Of a stretch of DNA of 36,994 nt, positions 18,101 to 26,422 are shown in pieces. The notes below the pieces were generated by a model. The model was not told the origin of the DNA. It searched no databases and saw only the letters and a list, made by a program, of their open reading frames with translations. A program made the translations under genes and the position numbers. Source of the stretch: Candidatus Kuenenia stuttgartensis (GTDB lineage: Bacteria; Planctomycetota; Planctomycetia; Gemmatales; Gemmataceae). Position 1 is the first letter of the stretch; each line of letters opens with the position of its first letter. The stretch is from positions 1 through 36,994 of the forward strand of contig CAMCLK010000047.1 in the NCBI GenBank assembly GCA_945875585.1. The letters are read 5' to 3'.

Positions 18101-18964
18101 AGCGCGAAACGGTTTGCTGTTGAAGAAAAAACTGACAAACTTGTTATTTCCTTGGCCGGTAAACCCATTACAGAATTCGTGTTCCGTGATCCGGCAATAT
18201 TGCGCCCTTATTTTGCGAATGTCCGCGCTGCCAATGGGGTTCAGGTCACGCGGACGCATCCGCCCGTTGCGGGAAAAGATGCTCAGGATCACGCCACCAT
18301 GCACCCAGGAATCTGGTTAGGTTTTGGCGATATTGGCGGAGTTGATTTCTGGCGCAACAAAGGCCGCATTGAGCATGTGCGGTTTGTTCAACAACCCGTT
18401 GTTGGTTCCGATGGCCTTTCGTTTGCCAGCGAATCCAGAATGATTGCGCCTAATGGCACTATCATGTGCGTATTAGAAAACAAATGGAGACTTTCACAGG
18501 GCAATGGTGGTTGGTTGCTTGTATGGGAGGCGAATTTTCGACCCGAGCTAACCGATATGGTATTGGGCGATCAGGAGGAAATGGGATTTGGGGCGCGTCT
18601 TGCCACGCAACTCACAGAAAAAAACGGCGGCCAGATTCTCAGCTCCACAGGCAAAAAGTCTGCTTCAGTAACATGGGGACAGCCTGCCCGCTGGTGCGAT
18701 TATTCGGGTACAGGGGCATCCCCTGCAGGCATCACCCTGATGGCGGCACCTGATAATTTTCGGGAAAGCTGGTGGCACAACCGGGACTACGGGGTTTTCG
18801 TGGCTAATCCTTTTGGGCGAGCATCCATGAAACAGGGAGAGCGCAGTGCCATTACTGTCAAAAAAGGCGAATCCCTCAGAGTTAAGTTTGGAGCTTTCAT
18901 TCACGATTCTGAAAAATACGATCCAGCTACGGCCTACCGGATATTCACAGAATTAGTCCGATAG
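15101..18964 (+). CDS. PVC-type haem-binding CxxCH protein fused to PmoA-like (DUF6807-like) domain
   Basis: A 1287-residue exported protein. Residues 1-20 form a signal peptide. Residues about 30-420 are a quinoprotein-glucose-dehydrogenase-like beta-propeller of the membrane-bound dehydrogenase type (PKVPKGFEVSVFASEP; RGFRNPWDITADSGFNWLGTDND). About 430-680 is HEAT-like and helical. About 690-840 is an unassigned beta-rich region. A single c-type haem motif CIKCH sits at 872-876 (GCIKCHSVDEKRNGFGPNL). From about 999 to the end the sequence looks like a PmoA-like/DUF6807 domain (HATMHPGIWLGFGDIGGVDFWRNKG; PDNFRESWWHNRDYGVFVANPFG). Such proteins are numerous in planctomycetes and are thought to serve periplasmic sugar oxidation or polysaccharide breakdown, but no member's reaction is certain. 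The neighbouring DUF1080 gene is convergent, 19 bases away. Confidence 0.88.
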   Translation: MGYFIRLTVLILMRVAVAKAADFNDKAADRDALPKVPKGFEVSVFASEPLVRQPCSMAFDARGRLYVGMGPQYRNPKPDTPGDSVAMVLDTNGDGRADKIRIFATGFNAIQGLAWHGKDLWVANAPDLTIVRDLDGDDEADEYDRIYTDLGNLEHGLHGLNWAPDGKLYMSKGNSKGLTKPGRMAPKPFRDLWGVKAPKGSPDFPLPVTFKKGNYQRAYHDPADDWGMDGGILRCDDAGHNLEIVSRGFRNPWDITADSGFNWLGTDNDQTMGDRVFMPFFGAHFGWNHPWSAHWSDVSHLPTAPVSGPLFEGSGTGIIFGGSQRFPTKYQNAFFVNDWLRKTTFVWRPHWDGALMRPRGGAWEPFVVGGSALYRPTDLEFGPDGALWILGWGRGYGAEWKDGQLTNEGRIFRVDTTDNLGKYKENPKRSKPLSQWTITELTEDFAGLLPVWRINAQDELVRRGAEVKPVLLAALRKGIPLEMEETWTIWTLGRMTPEDTEISAFLKQVLASGSTATVNLKIQAVRILAHQAHESGNNRRLPDEVKIIFTDAEPRLRFALMQALIQARQENCVPELLALLATETDRTTFYSGWKALQAIATPMDLRRMLNDIRGGVRRASLLALLESGEMKLDEVQLVAEKDSDPVTREVAGLWVAKNGRGNSEIVIRGQPLQNDEQKGLPGVFSGSSSAAALVQNIKVRSGNAYKFLPGGFVAGSNAYTDRAYRLKTVPKELEKFDMLQTANNDDGSMGESWLVFDALLPVRVLVGIDIRHKNPPTWVREVFQNTQQMIALDEGAQFRLYSRVFPAGCIQLGGNTNDGIAGGKGNYVIAIEPIPMERRVQPTTIEDSLKYLDKADASRGEVLFKHPRAAGCIKCHSVDEKRNGFGPNLAAIGQRASVRHVVQSIIDPSAMITEGFNLLTVVTDDGKIYSGVMLEESGLTLSLGLGTGERIDIPKSRVDERHSSPISAMPGMALVLSPQQVADIAAFLMGSKASAAPPMISAKRFAVEEKTDKLVISLAGKPITEFVFRDPAILRPYFANVRAANGVQVTRTHPPVAGKDAQDHATMHPGIWLGFGDIGGVDFWRNKGRIEHVRFVQQPVVGSDGLSFASESRMIAPNGTIMCVLENKWRLSQGNGGWLLVWEANFRPELTDMVLGDQEEMGFGARLATQLTEKNGGQILSSTGKKSASVTWGQPARWCDYSGTGASPAGITLMAAPDNFRESWWHNRDYGVFVANPFGRASMKQGERSAITVKKGESLRVKFGAFIHDSEKYDPATAYRIFTELVR

Positions 18965-18983
18965 GCTTACGGCAAATAAGGTT

Positions 18984-19598
18984 TCACTTCCCAGCCAATT
19001 CCGTGATGGAAATATCCTTGTAGCGGACCAGGACCTTGGCGCCGCCATGGACCTGCGGGGCAATGATTCCGGTGCGGGGAATCGAATCGTCTTTTTCGGT
19101 GTAGTCCACAGTTAACTGGTCATCAATCCATAGGCGGATGCGTGCGCCTTCAGCGCGGATAGTGTAGCTGTGCCAAGCATTCATGGTGGCCAATTTCGGA
19201 AGCAGTTCCTTGTTGGGCCGGGCCAAGACCTTGTTGCGGCGAGATTCGTCGTAAAGGGCGCCCCAGTAATCTTGACCGATATCTGCTTGAAAACCAGACA
19301 CTTCGTGATGGTTTGGGATGCGTTTACTGCGGAATTGGACGCCGGCATTAGCCTTGCTTGCATCGCCCTCGATACGGAACGCCAGCTTCAGTTCAAAGTC
19401 GGTGAAGGTTTTAGTGGTCGCCAGAAATTCATTGCGCGGCACAACCGTTTCGAGCGAACCGCCAACAATGGCGCCATCCTCAATGCGCCATGTCTTTTCC
19501 GTGTCGCCTTCCCATCCAGCAAATGTTTTGCCGTCGAAAAGTTTTACAGTGTTGGATTGATCCATCAGCAATGCGGTCAATAAAAGCAAGGAAGTCAT
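18984..19598 (-). CDS. DUF1080 (3-keto-disaccharide hydrolase-like) protein
   Basis: A 204-residue exported protein with a short hydrophobic N-terminus (MTSLLLLTALL). The rest is one concanavalin-like beta-sandwich typical of DUF1080: VKLFDGKTFAGWEG, WRIEDGAIVGGS, TDFELKLAFRI, NAGVQFRSKRIPNHHEVSGFQADIG, YWGALYDESR, YTIRAEGARIRLWIDDQLTVDY and GIIAPQVHGG. Some family members hydrolyse 3-ketoglycosides; activity here is inference. A CAGGAGT site lies 9 bases upstream of the ATG. It lies convergent to the haem protein and 42 bases after the acidic-protein gene on the same strand. Confidence 0.88.
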   Translation of the reverse strand: MTSLLLLTALLMDQSNTVKLFDGKTFAGWEGDTEKTWRIEDGAIVGGSLETVVPRNEFLATTKTFTDFELKLAFRIEGDASKANAGVQFRSKRIPNHHEVSGFQADIGQDYWGALYDESRRNKVLARPNKELLPKLATMNAWHSYTIRAEGARIRLWIDDQLTVDYTEKDDSIPRTGIIAPQVHGGAKVLVRYKDISITELAGK

Positions 19599-19640
19599 GG
19601 GAATGATACTCCTGAGAGAGGAATGGCCGATCCAGATAGA

Positions 19641-20198
19641 TCAGTCGGGTAATTCTTCGTTTTCGTCCATCTCGTCGGATTCTTCAGGACTGTTTTCGCC
19701 CGTTTTGTGGAACAAGCCTTCGAAGAGAACCCAGATTTCGCCGTTGAGGATGATTTTGAAGGCTGATGAATCATCCTCATCTTCATCCTCGTCTTCATCG
19801 GCGTCTTCCTCGTCGTCCATGTCGTAGTCTTCATATTCTTCGATGTTTTCACAATTGAGTCGTTTAGCCAGTTGCTTGGCTGTTAATTCCGTGCATGTGA
19901 TTTCGGTGCTGGCGGTTGTTAACGTGAAAATGGAGTCATCTTCGACATTGGCTGCGGCGCTTAGGGTTTTGAATGGACCTACGGTTTCGGCGCCTGAATA
20001 GACGTAGTAGCCGTTCCATTTATGAATTGTGTACGTTTCAGTATGGGCGCCACCATCGAAAACGTGGCTCATGACCTCTTCGCCGTGTTCCAGAACTTCT
20101 TCAATGGACGGTTTCGGAATACGCTTGACGACCTGTCCTTCATTCTCGTCGTCGTGATGATCACGATCGTGACCGTGCTTTGGTTTCTTGCCTCCCAT
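19641..20198 (-). CDS. Acidic protein of unknown function (D/E-rich)
   Basis: A 185-residue protein I do not recognise. It starts MGGKKPKHGHDRDHHDD, a Lys/His/Asp-rich tail that could bind metal, then a compact region with TYTIHKWNGYYVYSGAETVGPFK and STEITCTELTAKQLAKRL, an acidic tract at about residues 119-143 made almost only of Asp and Glu, then SAFKIILNGEIWVLFEGLFHK and another acidic tail. GGGGAG 10 bases before the ATG at 20198 decides the start; the longer frame back to 20558 runs through the protease gene. It lies 79 bases after the subtilase stop, on the same strand, so it may belong to the same transcript. The acidic tract is encoded by a GAA/GAT-rich simple sequence. Confidence 0.7.
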   Translation of the reverse strand: MGGKKPKHGHDRDHHDDENEGQVVKRIPKPSIEEVLEHGEEVMSHVFDGGAHTETYTIHKWNGYYVYSGAETVGPFKTLSAAANVEDDSIFTLTTASTEITCTELTAKQLAKRLNCENIEEYEDYDMDDEEDADEDEDEDEDDSSAFKIILNGEIWVLFEGLFHKTGENSPEESDEMDENEELPD

Positions 20199-20277
20199 GT
20201 CCCAGACTCTCCCCGCATGAATGAACTGTTCTTGTTCGCCAATCAGCATGATGAATCGATTGCGATTGCGCAACCGT

Positions 20278-21078
20278 TCAGGTGGAATTTGGTATCGAAT
20301 CAACATCTTGACAATGGCCACGCCATTTGGCCAGATGTGCCTTGATTTCGAACGGCCTAAGGCCTGGCCACAGCCCCAATAACCGGGCCACAAGGGCTGA
20401 AACGTGTGGGGCTGCCCATGAAGAGGCCGGCTGACGCCCGAGCACTCCCATGTAGGCTGTGCTGCGTGCTGAAAATTCGACCCAGTTACCCGGATGAAAG
20501 TCGATACGGAATGAGTCGTCCCAATGCCCCGCCGCCACGCCGATGAGAGGTGGGGCACGGTCTGCCGGGCACGAACGCGCCAGCGGGTGATCGTTGTGGG
20601 CTGCGGCGACCACGCAAATTCCCTGTTCGTATGCGTGTTCGATCAGACGGCTGATTTTTTGCCGAACGTCACGGCCTACCGGAGTGTCCCAGCGTTCTTC
20701 AGGCCAACCGAGGGAGCAGTTTACGATATCGGTGGTTGGCGATTCAGTCTGATCTTTAAGGTAGTGGATCAGCCGCTCTGGATTGGTGGTGCCGCGACCG
20801 GCAAACAGATCGATCACGGTCAGTTCTATCGCTGGTGCTATCTTCAAAAGGATGTCGGCAACAAGGGTTCCGTGGGCGGCCGGAACAGTACCGGGTGTGG
20901 CCTCATAGAGAATGGCCGATCCGGGGTGTCTCGATGCCAGCAGTGGGATATCGACACCCGTGTCTAGCATGGCAACCCTAACACCGGCACCACAGGATTC
21001 TGCATGGCGCAGCAAGCCGGGTAGGGGATTAGCGTGCCACCAAGCGGCGAGGCGGGGGTCTCCGGGGCCCCGGGTCAT
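20278..21078 (-). CDS. Intracellular subtilisin-like (S8) serine protease
   Basis: A 266-residue peptidase S8 domain with nothing before it: no signal peptide and no inhibitory propeptide. The catalytic triad is visible as Asp39 (VAMLDTGVD), His69 (AAHGTLVAD) and Ser220 (ASSWAAPHVSALVA, where the family consensus is GTSMAAPHV). The oxyanion Asn162 is in VVAAAHNDH, where the usual Gly is His. The enzyme therefore looks active but is small and variant. Its ATG overlaps the TGA of the upstream response regulator (ATGA), so the two should be made together. A cytoplasmic protease without a propeptide needs some other control; the coupled receiver-domain protein is the obvious candidate (inference). 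Confidence 0.87.
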   Translation of the reverse strand: MTRGPGDPRLAAWWHANPLPGLLRHAESCGAGVRVAMLDTGVDIPLLASRHPGSAILYEATPGTVPAAHGTLVADILLKIAPAIELTVIDLFAGRGTTNPERLIHYLKDQTESPTTDIVNCSLGWPEERWDTPVGRDVRQKISRLIEHAYEQGICVVAAAHNDHPLARSCPADRAPPLIGVAAGHWDDSFRIDFHPGNWVEFSARSTAYMGVLGRQPASSWAAPHVSALVARLLGLWPGLRPFEIKAHLAKWRGHCQDVDSIPNST

Positions 21079-22280
21079 CTGCTTTCCCCGGTGGTGGCGT
21101 CCAGAAGTTTACCCGTGGCCTGAATCAATTGTTCCACATGATCGAGGGCTGCTATTCCATGGCGCCGGGCCAGATCGGCCAGAGCCCGTGCCGCGCGTAC
21201 TCCTGCTTCACCAGCCCCGGCAGGCAGCACTTCGCGCCAAGAGGTTTCCAAATCTTTGCGAACGTGTTCGAGAAGTTGGTCGGGAATTCCAAGTGAATTT
21301 GGGCTGGAAGCCAGTCCGCGCGTTTGATCAAGGGCCGCATTCACGGCAGTTGCCAGCTCGTGCACAACGTCGCTGGTGCCGGAGCGTGCCAGATCCAAAG
21401 TGCGGCCAACAGGGCCTGCCAAGCGGGCCACCAATTCAGCAGATGGAGCAAAGTGTTCGCCAGCAGGGGCAAACAGTTCCAAGGCGTTGCTTGCTCCGAG
21501 TGGAACAACAAGGACTGTGCCGCGGTGCAATTCCACGGGAAGTGGTTGCATGGTGGGATCGGATGCCAGACCGGAAGCATCGTCGATGAGTAGTGCGCTA
21601 CCGCTGCTAAGCGCCTGCCATGCCAATGACCCACGGGCGTTTTCATGGTGCGAGGCGGTAGCTTCTGGTACCAATGGCAGCCGAACAGTGGCTTGACCCA
21701 GAGAATCAAATGTAACCAGTGCCGCGTCGTTGCAAGAAACGGCGCGCACAAGTATTTGAGCCAGATTCATGAACGGATCGTCTGCGGATTCAGGGCGTAA
21801 GGCCCGGGCTTGCTGCAGCACTGGCAGCGACTGGACAAGAGTATCGCGGAATCGTTCCAGACTGGCGCGAACGGCTTTTTCACGCTTGATGGGTGCAATA
21901 TAGTCCAGTTGACGGTGAACCGATTGCAGAAAAGTAGCCTTGTCGAGACCGGCATGTTTGTCGAGGTAGTCGCGTACACCCAGCTTGAGGGCTTGCAGGG
22001 GTGTGGCCAGATTGGCGTGACCGGTTACAAGAATGGCGACAATCTGGGGCTGGAACAGCGTCAATGATTTAAGAACTTGCAGGCCGTCGATTCCTGCCCC
22101 TAAATTCCAGTCGAGCACGGCCAAATCGATGGGGTGCCGGCTGGCCCAATCCAACGCTTCAACAGCGTTGGACGCCTCGATAAGTTCGAGATTGGGAACG
22201 CCGGCATGCAGCCAATCGCGGAAGGTGGCACGAACATCTGGTTCGTCTTCCACCACCAAAATGCGAAACGGATCGGACAT
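21075..22280 (-). CDS. Response regulator with GAF-like region and no DNA-binding output
   Basis: A 401-residue protein with a receiver domain at residues 1-125: acidic pocket Glu11/Asp12, phospho-acceptor Asp57 (AVLDWNLG), Thr86 (LVTGHA) and Lys108 (YLDKHAG). Residues about 145-300 look like a GAF sensor fold (ALVTFDSLGQATVRLPLV; GSALLIDDASGLASD; GTVLVVPLGASNALELFAP). The last 100 residues are helical and Ala-rich, with no helix-turn-helix or enzymatic output that I can recognise. CGGAG precedes the ATG by about 8 bases. It lies 37 bases after the 85-residue protein gene and overlaps the subtilase by 4 bases. No histidine kinase is in the window. A protein-protein output acting on the protease is inferred. 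Confidence 0.87.
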   Translation of the reverse strand: MSDPFRILVVEDEPDVRATFRDWLHAGVPNLELIEASNAVEALDWASRHPIDLAVLDWNLGAGIDGLQVLKSLTLFQPQIVAILVTGHANLATPLQALKLGVRDYLDKHAGLDKATFLQSVHRQLDYIAPIKREKAVRASLERFRDTLVQSLPVLQQARALRPESADDPFMNLAQILVRAVSCNDAALVTFDSLGQATVRLPLVPEATASHHENARGSLAWQALSSGSALLIDDASGLASDPTMQPLPVELHRGTVLVVPLGASNALELFAPAGEHFAPSAELVARLAGPVGRTLDLARSGTSDVVHELATAVNAALDQTRGLASSPNSLGIPDQLLEHVRKDLETSWREVLPAGAGEAGVRAARALADLARRHGIAALDHVEQLIQATGKLLDATTGESR

Positions 22281-22317
22281 TGCGCCGCTCCGGGGTGCAG
22301 CAAGCCTAATGCGTTAA

Positions 22318-22575
22318 TCAGGCCGCGGCCGTTTCCTTGGCTGGCCCGCCGGGAAGTTCCTTGCTGCCAACAATGGTCAGATTCAGGCCGATCTGCACGA
22401 TAACTGGCTTGCCATCGACTTCAACGGTGGTTTTGGTGTTCAGGTACCAGCCAAGTGAGCCGGTGGAAAATTCCTTAACGTCGGCTGGCAGGCTCACGCC
22501 GCCGATGGTGACACTCACGGGGCGTGCTTTTTCACGGAAATCTTCTCGGGTGATCGAGCAAACACTCTTGGCCAT
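22318..22575 (-). CDS. Small conserved-looking protein of unknown function
   Basis: An 85-residue soluble protein, MAKSVCSITREDFREKARPV at the start, then alternating beta-type segments (VTIGGVSLPADVKEFSTGSL; YLNTKTTVEVDGKPVIVQIG; LNLTIVGSKELPG) and an Ala-rich tail. It resembles small planctomycete proteins of unknown role; I cannot name a domain. AGGAGG lies 12 bases before the ATG, and it is the first gene of the minus-strand set leading to the response regulator, protease and acidic protein. It diverges from the YgiQ gene. A coding role is well supported by the ribosome site and clean codon use. Confidence 0.78.
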   Translation of the reverse strand: MAKSVCSITREDFREKARPVSVTIGGVSLPADVKEFSTGSLGWYLNTKTTVEVDGKPVIVQIGLNLTIVGSKELPGGPAKETAAA

Positions 22576-22742
22576 GGGGGTCTAAGCCTCCTGAAACTCC
22601 ACGAGATCCTTCATGAGGAAACGATCTTAACATGAGCAGGGCGGTTAAGAACAAGCCCGACCGCTAGTCCGTCGCCACCTCTTTGGCATCTGTCGGTTAC
22701 ACTGATAAGTATTCGGGCTGGATGTTTGTGGAGATGGATACC

Positions 22743-24815
22743 GTGACGGGTCGCAAACCGGAACGCATGAGTTTGACACAGTGGCATGAGACCCATGCCC
22801 GCCCTCACGCGCCAACCAATGGCGAAGAGATGCGCCAGCGTGGTTGGGACGCTGTCGATGTGGTGTTCATCACAGGTGATGCCTATATCGATCACCCCAG
22901 TTTCGCCATGGCCATTTTGCACCGCGTGCTCGAGGATGCCGGCTTCAGAGTAGCTATTCTCAGCCAACCCGATTGGCGCAGTTGCGAACCATGGCGGCAG
23001 TTTGGCCGACCTCGCCTATTTTTCGCGGTTAGCGCCGGCAACATGGATTCGATGATCAATCATTACACGGCAAATCGAAAGGTTCGTAACGACGACGCTT
23101 ACTCGCCGGGTGGCCGCATCGGCTTGCGCCCCGACCGCGCCACGCTTCCTTACTGCCATCGGGCGCGTGAGGCGTTTCCCGGTGTGCCAGTCATTGCCGG
23201 CGGTGTTGAAGCCTCACTTCGGCGATTGGCCCATTACGACTATTGGTCTGATACGGTCAAACGGTCGATTCTGCTCGATTGCAAAGCAGATCTCGTGGTG
23301 TTCGGCATGGGTGAGAACCCCATTGTTGAAATAGCCCGCCGGTTGGCTGCGGGCGAAACCGTTCGCGACATGCGCGATATGCGCGGTGTGGCCTATGCTT
23401 TGGGTGCGTCGGAATGCCCTCCTGAGCAGCGCCGCGAGGAATTGGCGGCGACTCTGCTGGTGCGCGAGTCAACGGGCATGCGTGCCGCCGAACTGGAATT
23501 CATTCCCAATTATGCAAGCGTGGTGGCAGACAAACATGCTTTTGTGGAAGCCACCCGCCTGTGCCACCACAACACCAATCCCCACAATGCCAAAACCCTG
23601 GTGCAATACCACGACCGTCAGGCGGTGGTCTGCAATCCGCCCGGCATGCCGCTGCCACAGCATGAGATGGACCGGATATTCGGACTCCCTTACTCGCGCA
23701 GGCCCCACCCGTCGTACACCGAGCCCATTCCCGCTCATGAAATGATCAAAGATTCTGTTACGATCATGCGCGGGTGTTTTGGTGGTTGCACTTTTTGCAG
23801 TATCACCGCGCACCAAGGGCGCATTATTCAGTCGCGCAGCAAGGATTCAGTTCTTAAGGAACTGCAGATCATCGGCCAAGACCCGGATTTTAAGGGGGTG
23901 GTGAGCGATGTTGGCGGACCAACCGCCAACATGTGGCAGATGCGCTGCACAAGACCCGAGGTGGAAGAAAAGTGCAAACGCCTCTCGTGCGTGCATCCAA
24001 CCATCTGCAAACTGCTTGGCACAGACCATGGTCCGTTGGTGAATCTGCTGCGCGAAGCGCGTGAGCAGCCCGGAATACGCAAGGTTTTGGTGGCCAGTGG
24101 TGTGCGTATGGACCTGGCCCAACTATCTCCCGAATATCTGCAGGAAATGGCGGCGCACCATGTGGGTGGTACCCTCAAGGTGGCACCAGAGGCTGTGGAT
24201 CCGCGCGTGCTCGACCTGATGAAAAAACCGCGCAACGTTAATTTTGAAGGCTTTGCCGAAGCCTTCAAGCAGGCGTCGGTGGATGCTGGCAAACCTAAGC
24301 AGTTTTTAGTGCCGTATTACATTGCCAGCCACCCCGGCAGCGACCTCGATGCCATGATTAATTTGGCGCTGTTTCTGAAGCGTAATGGCTACAAACCGGA
24401 TCAAGTACAGGATTTTATTCCGGCGCCGTTTGATCTGGCAACATGCATGTACCATACCGGCATCGACCCGATGACAGGGAAAGAAGTCTACGTGGCCAAG
24501 GCGCTTAAAGACCGCAAGATGCAGCGTGCCTTATTGCAGTTCTTCAAGCCCGACAACTGGTTTGAAGTCCGCAAGGCATTGCTCGAGGCCGGGCGAACCG
24601 ACCTTATCGGCAATGGGTGTGATGCGCTTATCTCGGCCGATCCGCCGCGCGAGGCCTTGGAGGCCCGCCGCGACCGCGCCGATGCGGCGGTGCGTGGCGA
24701 CCATTACCACACAGTGCCAACACCACCCGGAGCGGGAGGGGTGCGCAAAGGATATCGGCCGGGGCGAACCACTGCATCTCGGCAAAAAAAACCGGGACGG
24801 GGGCCCCGACCGTGA
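22743..24815 (+). CDS. ygiQ: YgiQ-family radical SAM protein
   Basis: A radical SAM protein of the YgiQ (UPF0313) family, about 690 residues from this start. The cobalamin-like N-terminal region has [28 protein letters not shown] and [20 protein letters not shown]; the Fe-S cluster motif is [13 protein letters not shown] (CxxxCxxC-type cysteines), followed by [13 protein letters not shown] and [13 protein letters not shown]. The C-terminus is basic. The start is uncertain: GTG at 22743 has GGAG nine bases upstream; ATG at 22722, 22734 or 22767 are alternatives, and a TTG at 22683 is least likely. Family members are widespread but the reaction is unknown. Its stop overlaps the start of the pseudouridine synthase gene (GTGA). 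Confidence 0.9.
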   Translation: MTGRKPERMSLTQWHETHARPHAPTNGEEMRQRGWDAVDVVFITGDAYIDHPSFAMAILHRVLEDAGFRVAILSQPDWRSCEPWRQFGRPRLFFAVSAGNMDSMINHYTANRKVRNDDAYSPGGRIGLRPDRATLPYCHRAREAFPGVPVIAGGVEASLRRLAHYDYWSDTVKRSILLDCKADLVVFGMGENPIVEIARRLAAGETVRDMRDMRGVAYALGASECPPEQRREELAATLLVRESTGMRAAELEFIPNYASVVADKHAFVEATRLCHHNTNPHNAKTLVQYHDRQAVVCNPPGMPLPQHEMDRIFGLPYSRRPHPSYTEPIPAHEMIKDSVTIMRGCFGGCTFCSITAHQGRIIQSRSKDSVLKELQIIGQDPDFKGVVSDVGGPTANMWQMRCTRPEVEEKCKRLSCVHPTICKLLGTDHGPLVNLLREAREQPGIRKVLVASGVRMDLAQLSPEYLQEMAAHHVGGTLKVAPEAVDPRVLDLMKKPRNVNFEGFAEAFKQASVDAGKPKQFLVPYYIASHPGSDLDAMINLALFLKRNGYKPDQVQDFIPAPFDLATCMYHTGIDPMTGKEVYVAKALKDRKMQRALLQFFKPDNWFEVRKALLEAGRTDLIGNGCDALISADPPREALEARRDRADAAVRGDHYHTVPTPPGAGGVRKGYRPGRTTASRQKKPGRGPRP

Positions 24816-25855
24816 CTGCGATCAACCATACGATCGGCCCGGAAGATGCTGGCCGAACCCTAGAAGCCATGTTGCGCCGCCTACTTCCCGGGCATTCATG
24901 GGAACAGGTCCGCAAAGTTGTGGCCGCGCGCCGGGTACGCCTTGGCCGCCCGCCTGCTGTTGATCTGTGCATGGATTCTGCCAGGCGTGTTCATGCCGGC
25001 GAAATGGTGCAGATCAATGAACGATCGGCGCCACCTGTGGCTCGGCCAGGCGGACTGGTCATTCGCTATCTCGACTCGCAAGTGGTGGTGGTGGAGAAAC
25101 CTTCCGGTCTGAACACGGTCAGGCACCCATCGGAGCGCCAATGGCATTCATCGCGGCGTGAACTGGTTCCGTGTCTCAACGAGGTCATTTCCCGGCAGAT
25201 TGCCAATACAGGGTCTCGCATCAGTGGAGTAGATCCGCGCGCCCGCCTGCGCATTGTGCACCGTATCGACAAAGAAACGTCTGGGCTGGTGGTTTTTGCC
25301 CGCACAGTGGATGCCGAAAGGGCGTTGGGCGCGCAGTTTCGGGACCATACCGTTAAAAGGCGCTACCTCGCCATTGTTACCGGACATCCGAACTCTGGGA
25401 CAATCAAAAGTTGGCTGTTACGTGACAGGGGGGACGGTAGGCGTGGCAGTGGCGCCACCGATGGCATAGGTAAAGAGGCAACCACGCATCTTACTGTGCT
25501 CGAGCGACTGAATGGATTTTCACTGGTGGAATGTCGCCTAGAAACCGGACGCACGCACCAGATTCGCATCCACATGGCGGAGTTAGGCCACCCAGTTTGT
25601 GGCGACCCGGTGTATCATTTGCGTCTCAATGGCGGAATCCTACCCGATCCCAGCGGCGCGCCGCGGTTGGCCCTGCACGCCACCGAATTGGGATTCGTTC
25701 ACCCGCGCACGGAAGAATTCTTGGGCTGGAACATGCCGTTGCCGCCGGATCTGGAGGCCTTGCTGTCTGCCTTGCGGACGGGCGGTCGTGGACCGGGGCG
25801 CGGATTGATTCATGCGGACGGAAATGAACATGCAGATTCAATGGACGACGACTGA
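24812..25855 (+). CDS. RluA-family RNA pseudouridine synthase
   Basis: A 347-residue pseudouridine synthase of the RluA/RluD group, which isomerises uridine in rRNA or tRNA. An S4-like N-terminal region ([25 protein letters not shown]) precedes the catalytic domain: [13 protein letters not shown], the active-site motif [14 protein letters not shown] with the nucleophilic Asp, [38 protein letters not shown] and [10 protein letters not shown]. The start is GTG at 24812, overlapping the YgiQ TGA by 4 bases, so the two are translationally coupled. Which RluA subfamily, and which RNA position, is not clear. Confidence 0.92.
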   Translation: MTAINHTIGPEDAGRTLEAMLRRLLPGHSWEQVRKVVAARRVRLGRPPAVDLCMDSARRVHAGEMVQINERSAPPVARPGGLVIRYLDSQVVVVEKPSGLNTVRHPSERQWHSSRRELVPCLNEVISRQIANTGSRISGVDPRARLRIVHRIDKETSGLVVFARTVDAERALGAQFRDHTVKRRYLAIVTGHPNSGTIKSWLLRDRGDGRRGSGATDGIGKEATTHLTVLERLNGFSLVECRLETGRTHQIRIHMAELGHPVCGDPVYHLRLNGGILPDPSGAPRLALHATELGFVHPRTEEFLGWNMPLPPDLEALLSALRTGGRGPGRGLIHADGNEHADSMDDD

Positions 25856-26087
25856 TCCGGAAACAGGCGAAAAACTCTGGCTTTGTGCCGAGCGTTTTGC
25901 CCGTATCTGGCACTTCAAGACCCGGGCGCACCGTCGGGCTGAATGGACTCGCAATGTGCCGCCGACCCGCGCCATGTGGGAACACGTGCTCGATGCGCTC
26001 AAGCGCAAGTACACCCGCCGCGACGAGGCGGAACTGCACGACATTGCCGACGTTGAAGTGATTGTCGGCAAACTCCCACCGGAATGA
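25830..26087 (+). CDS. Small protein of unknown function, overlaps rluA end
   Basis: An 85-residue basic protein starting [20 protein letters not shown], with Trp- and Arg-rich middle (ARIWHFKTRAHRRAEW; NVPPTRAMWEHVLDALKRKY) and an acidic end. I do not recognise a domain. The ATG at 25830 has GGA about ten bases upstream; ATGs at 25812 and 25824 are alternatives. All of these lie inside the end of the pseudouridine synthase gene, so the genes overlap and are probably coupled. Context suggests an RNA-related or housekeeping operon. Confidence 0.6.
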   Translation: MQIQWTTTDPETGEKLWLCAERFARIWHFKTRAHRRAEWTRNVPPTRAMWEHVLDALKRKYTRRDEAELHDIADVEVIVGKLPPE

Positions 26088-26127
26088 TGCCAGTGATGGG
26101 CATTTCACAGCAGCTTCGGCCCAATTT

Positions 26128-26156
26128 TTGACTTTTGCATTGTGGAATTATATAGT
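26128..26156 (+). promoter_or_regulatory. Near-consensus sigma-70-type promoter for the DUF433/DUF5615 pair
   Basis: TTGACT at 26128-26133, a 17-base spacer, and TATAGT at 26151-26156. Each box matches five of six consensus bases. The predicted transcript start near 26163 is about 30 bases before the DUF433 ATG, and AGGAG lies between. This is the clearest promoter in the window. Confidence 0.72.
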
Positions 26157-26191
26157 TGCATAGCTGATATGGACTTGCAGGAGAGTGCGAA

Positions 26192-26422
26192 ATGTTTCAT
26201 CGCATTTCTGTTGACCCTTCAATTCAGGCCGGAAGGCCTTGTGTGGAAGGGACCCGAATTCCCGTTCTTGATGTTTTGGAGCTTGTTCGTGAAGGTATTA
26301 CCCACGAAAAGATCCGGAATGATTATTTTCCAGATTTGCTCCCCGAAGACATCCGCGCGTGTGTTCAATTCGCTATCGACGTGATTGCCACGGAAACCAT
26401 TGAAGTGGCAACCCCGGCATGA
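26192..26422 (+). CDS. DUF433 protein, probable antitoxin
   Basis: A 76-residue DUF433 protein. The family signature is complete: HRISVDPSIQAGRPCVEGTRIPVLDVLELVREGIT, then IRNDYFPDLLPEDIRACVQFA. DUF433 proteins have a winged-helix/HTH-like fold and usually act as the antitoxin of a DUF5615 or other PIN-like partner, binding both toxin and promoter. AGGAG precedes the ATG, and the last bases overlap the start of the DUF5615 gene (ATGA), the usual arrangement of a type II toxin-antitoxin module. Confidence 0.88.
   Translation: MFHRISVDPSIQAGRPCVEGTRIPVLDVLELVREGITHEKIRNDYFPDLLPEDIRACVQFAIDVIATETIEVATPA

Noticed and set aside
19770..19830. Tandem repeat / VNTR on its own
   Set aside because: The TCATCC/TCTTCG-like simple sequence is explained by the coding of the Asp/Glu tract.
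20199..20558. N-terminal extension of the acidic protein into the subtilase gene
   Set aside because: Most of it overlaps the subtilase in another frame; GGGGAG before the ATG at 20198 gives a better start.
22683..22742. TTG start for the YgiQ gene
   Set aside because: No ribosome site before it; GTG at 22743 or nearby ATGs fit better.
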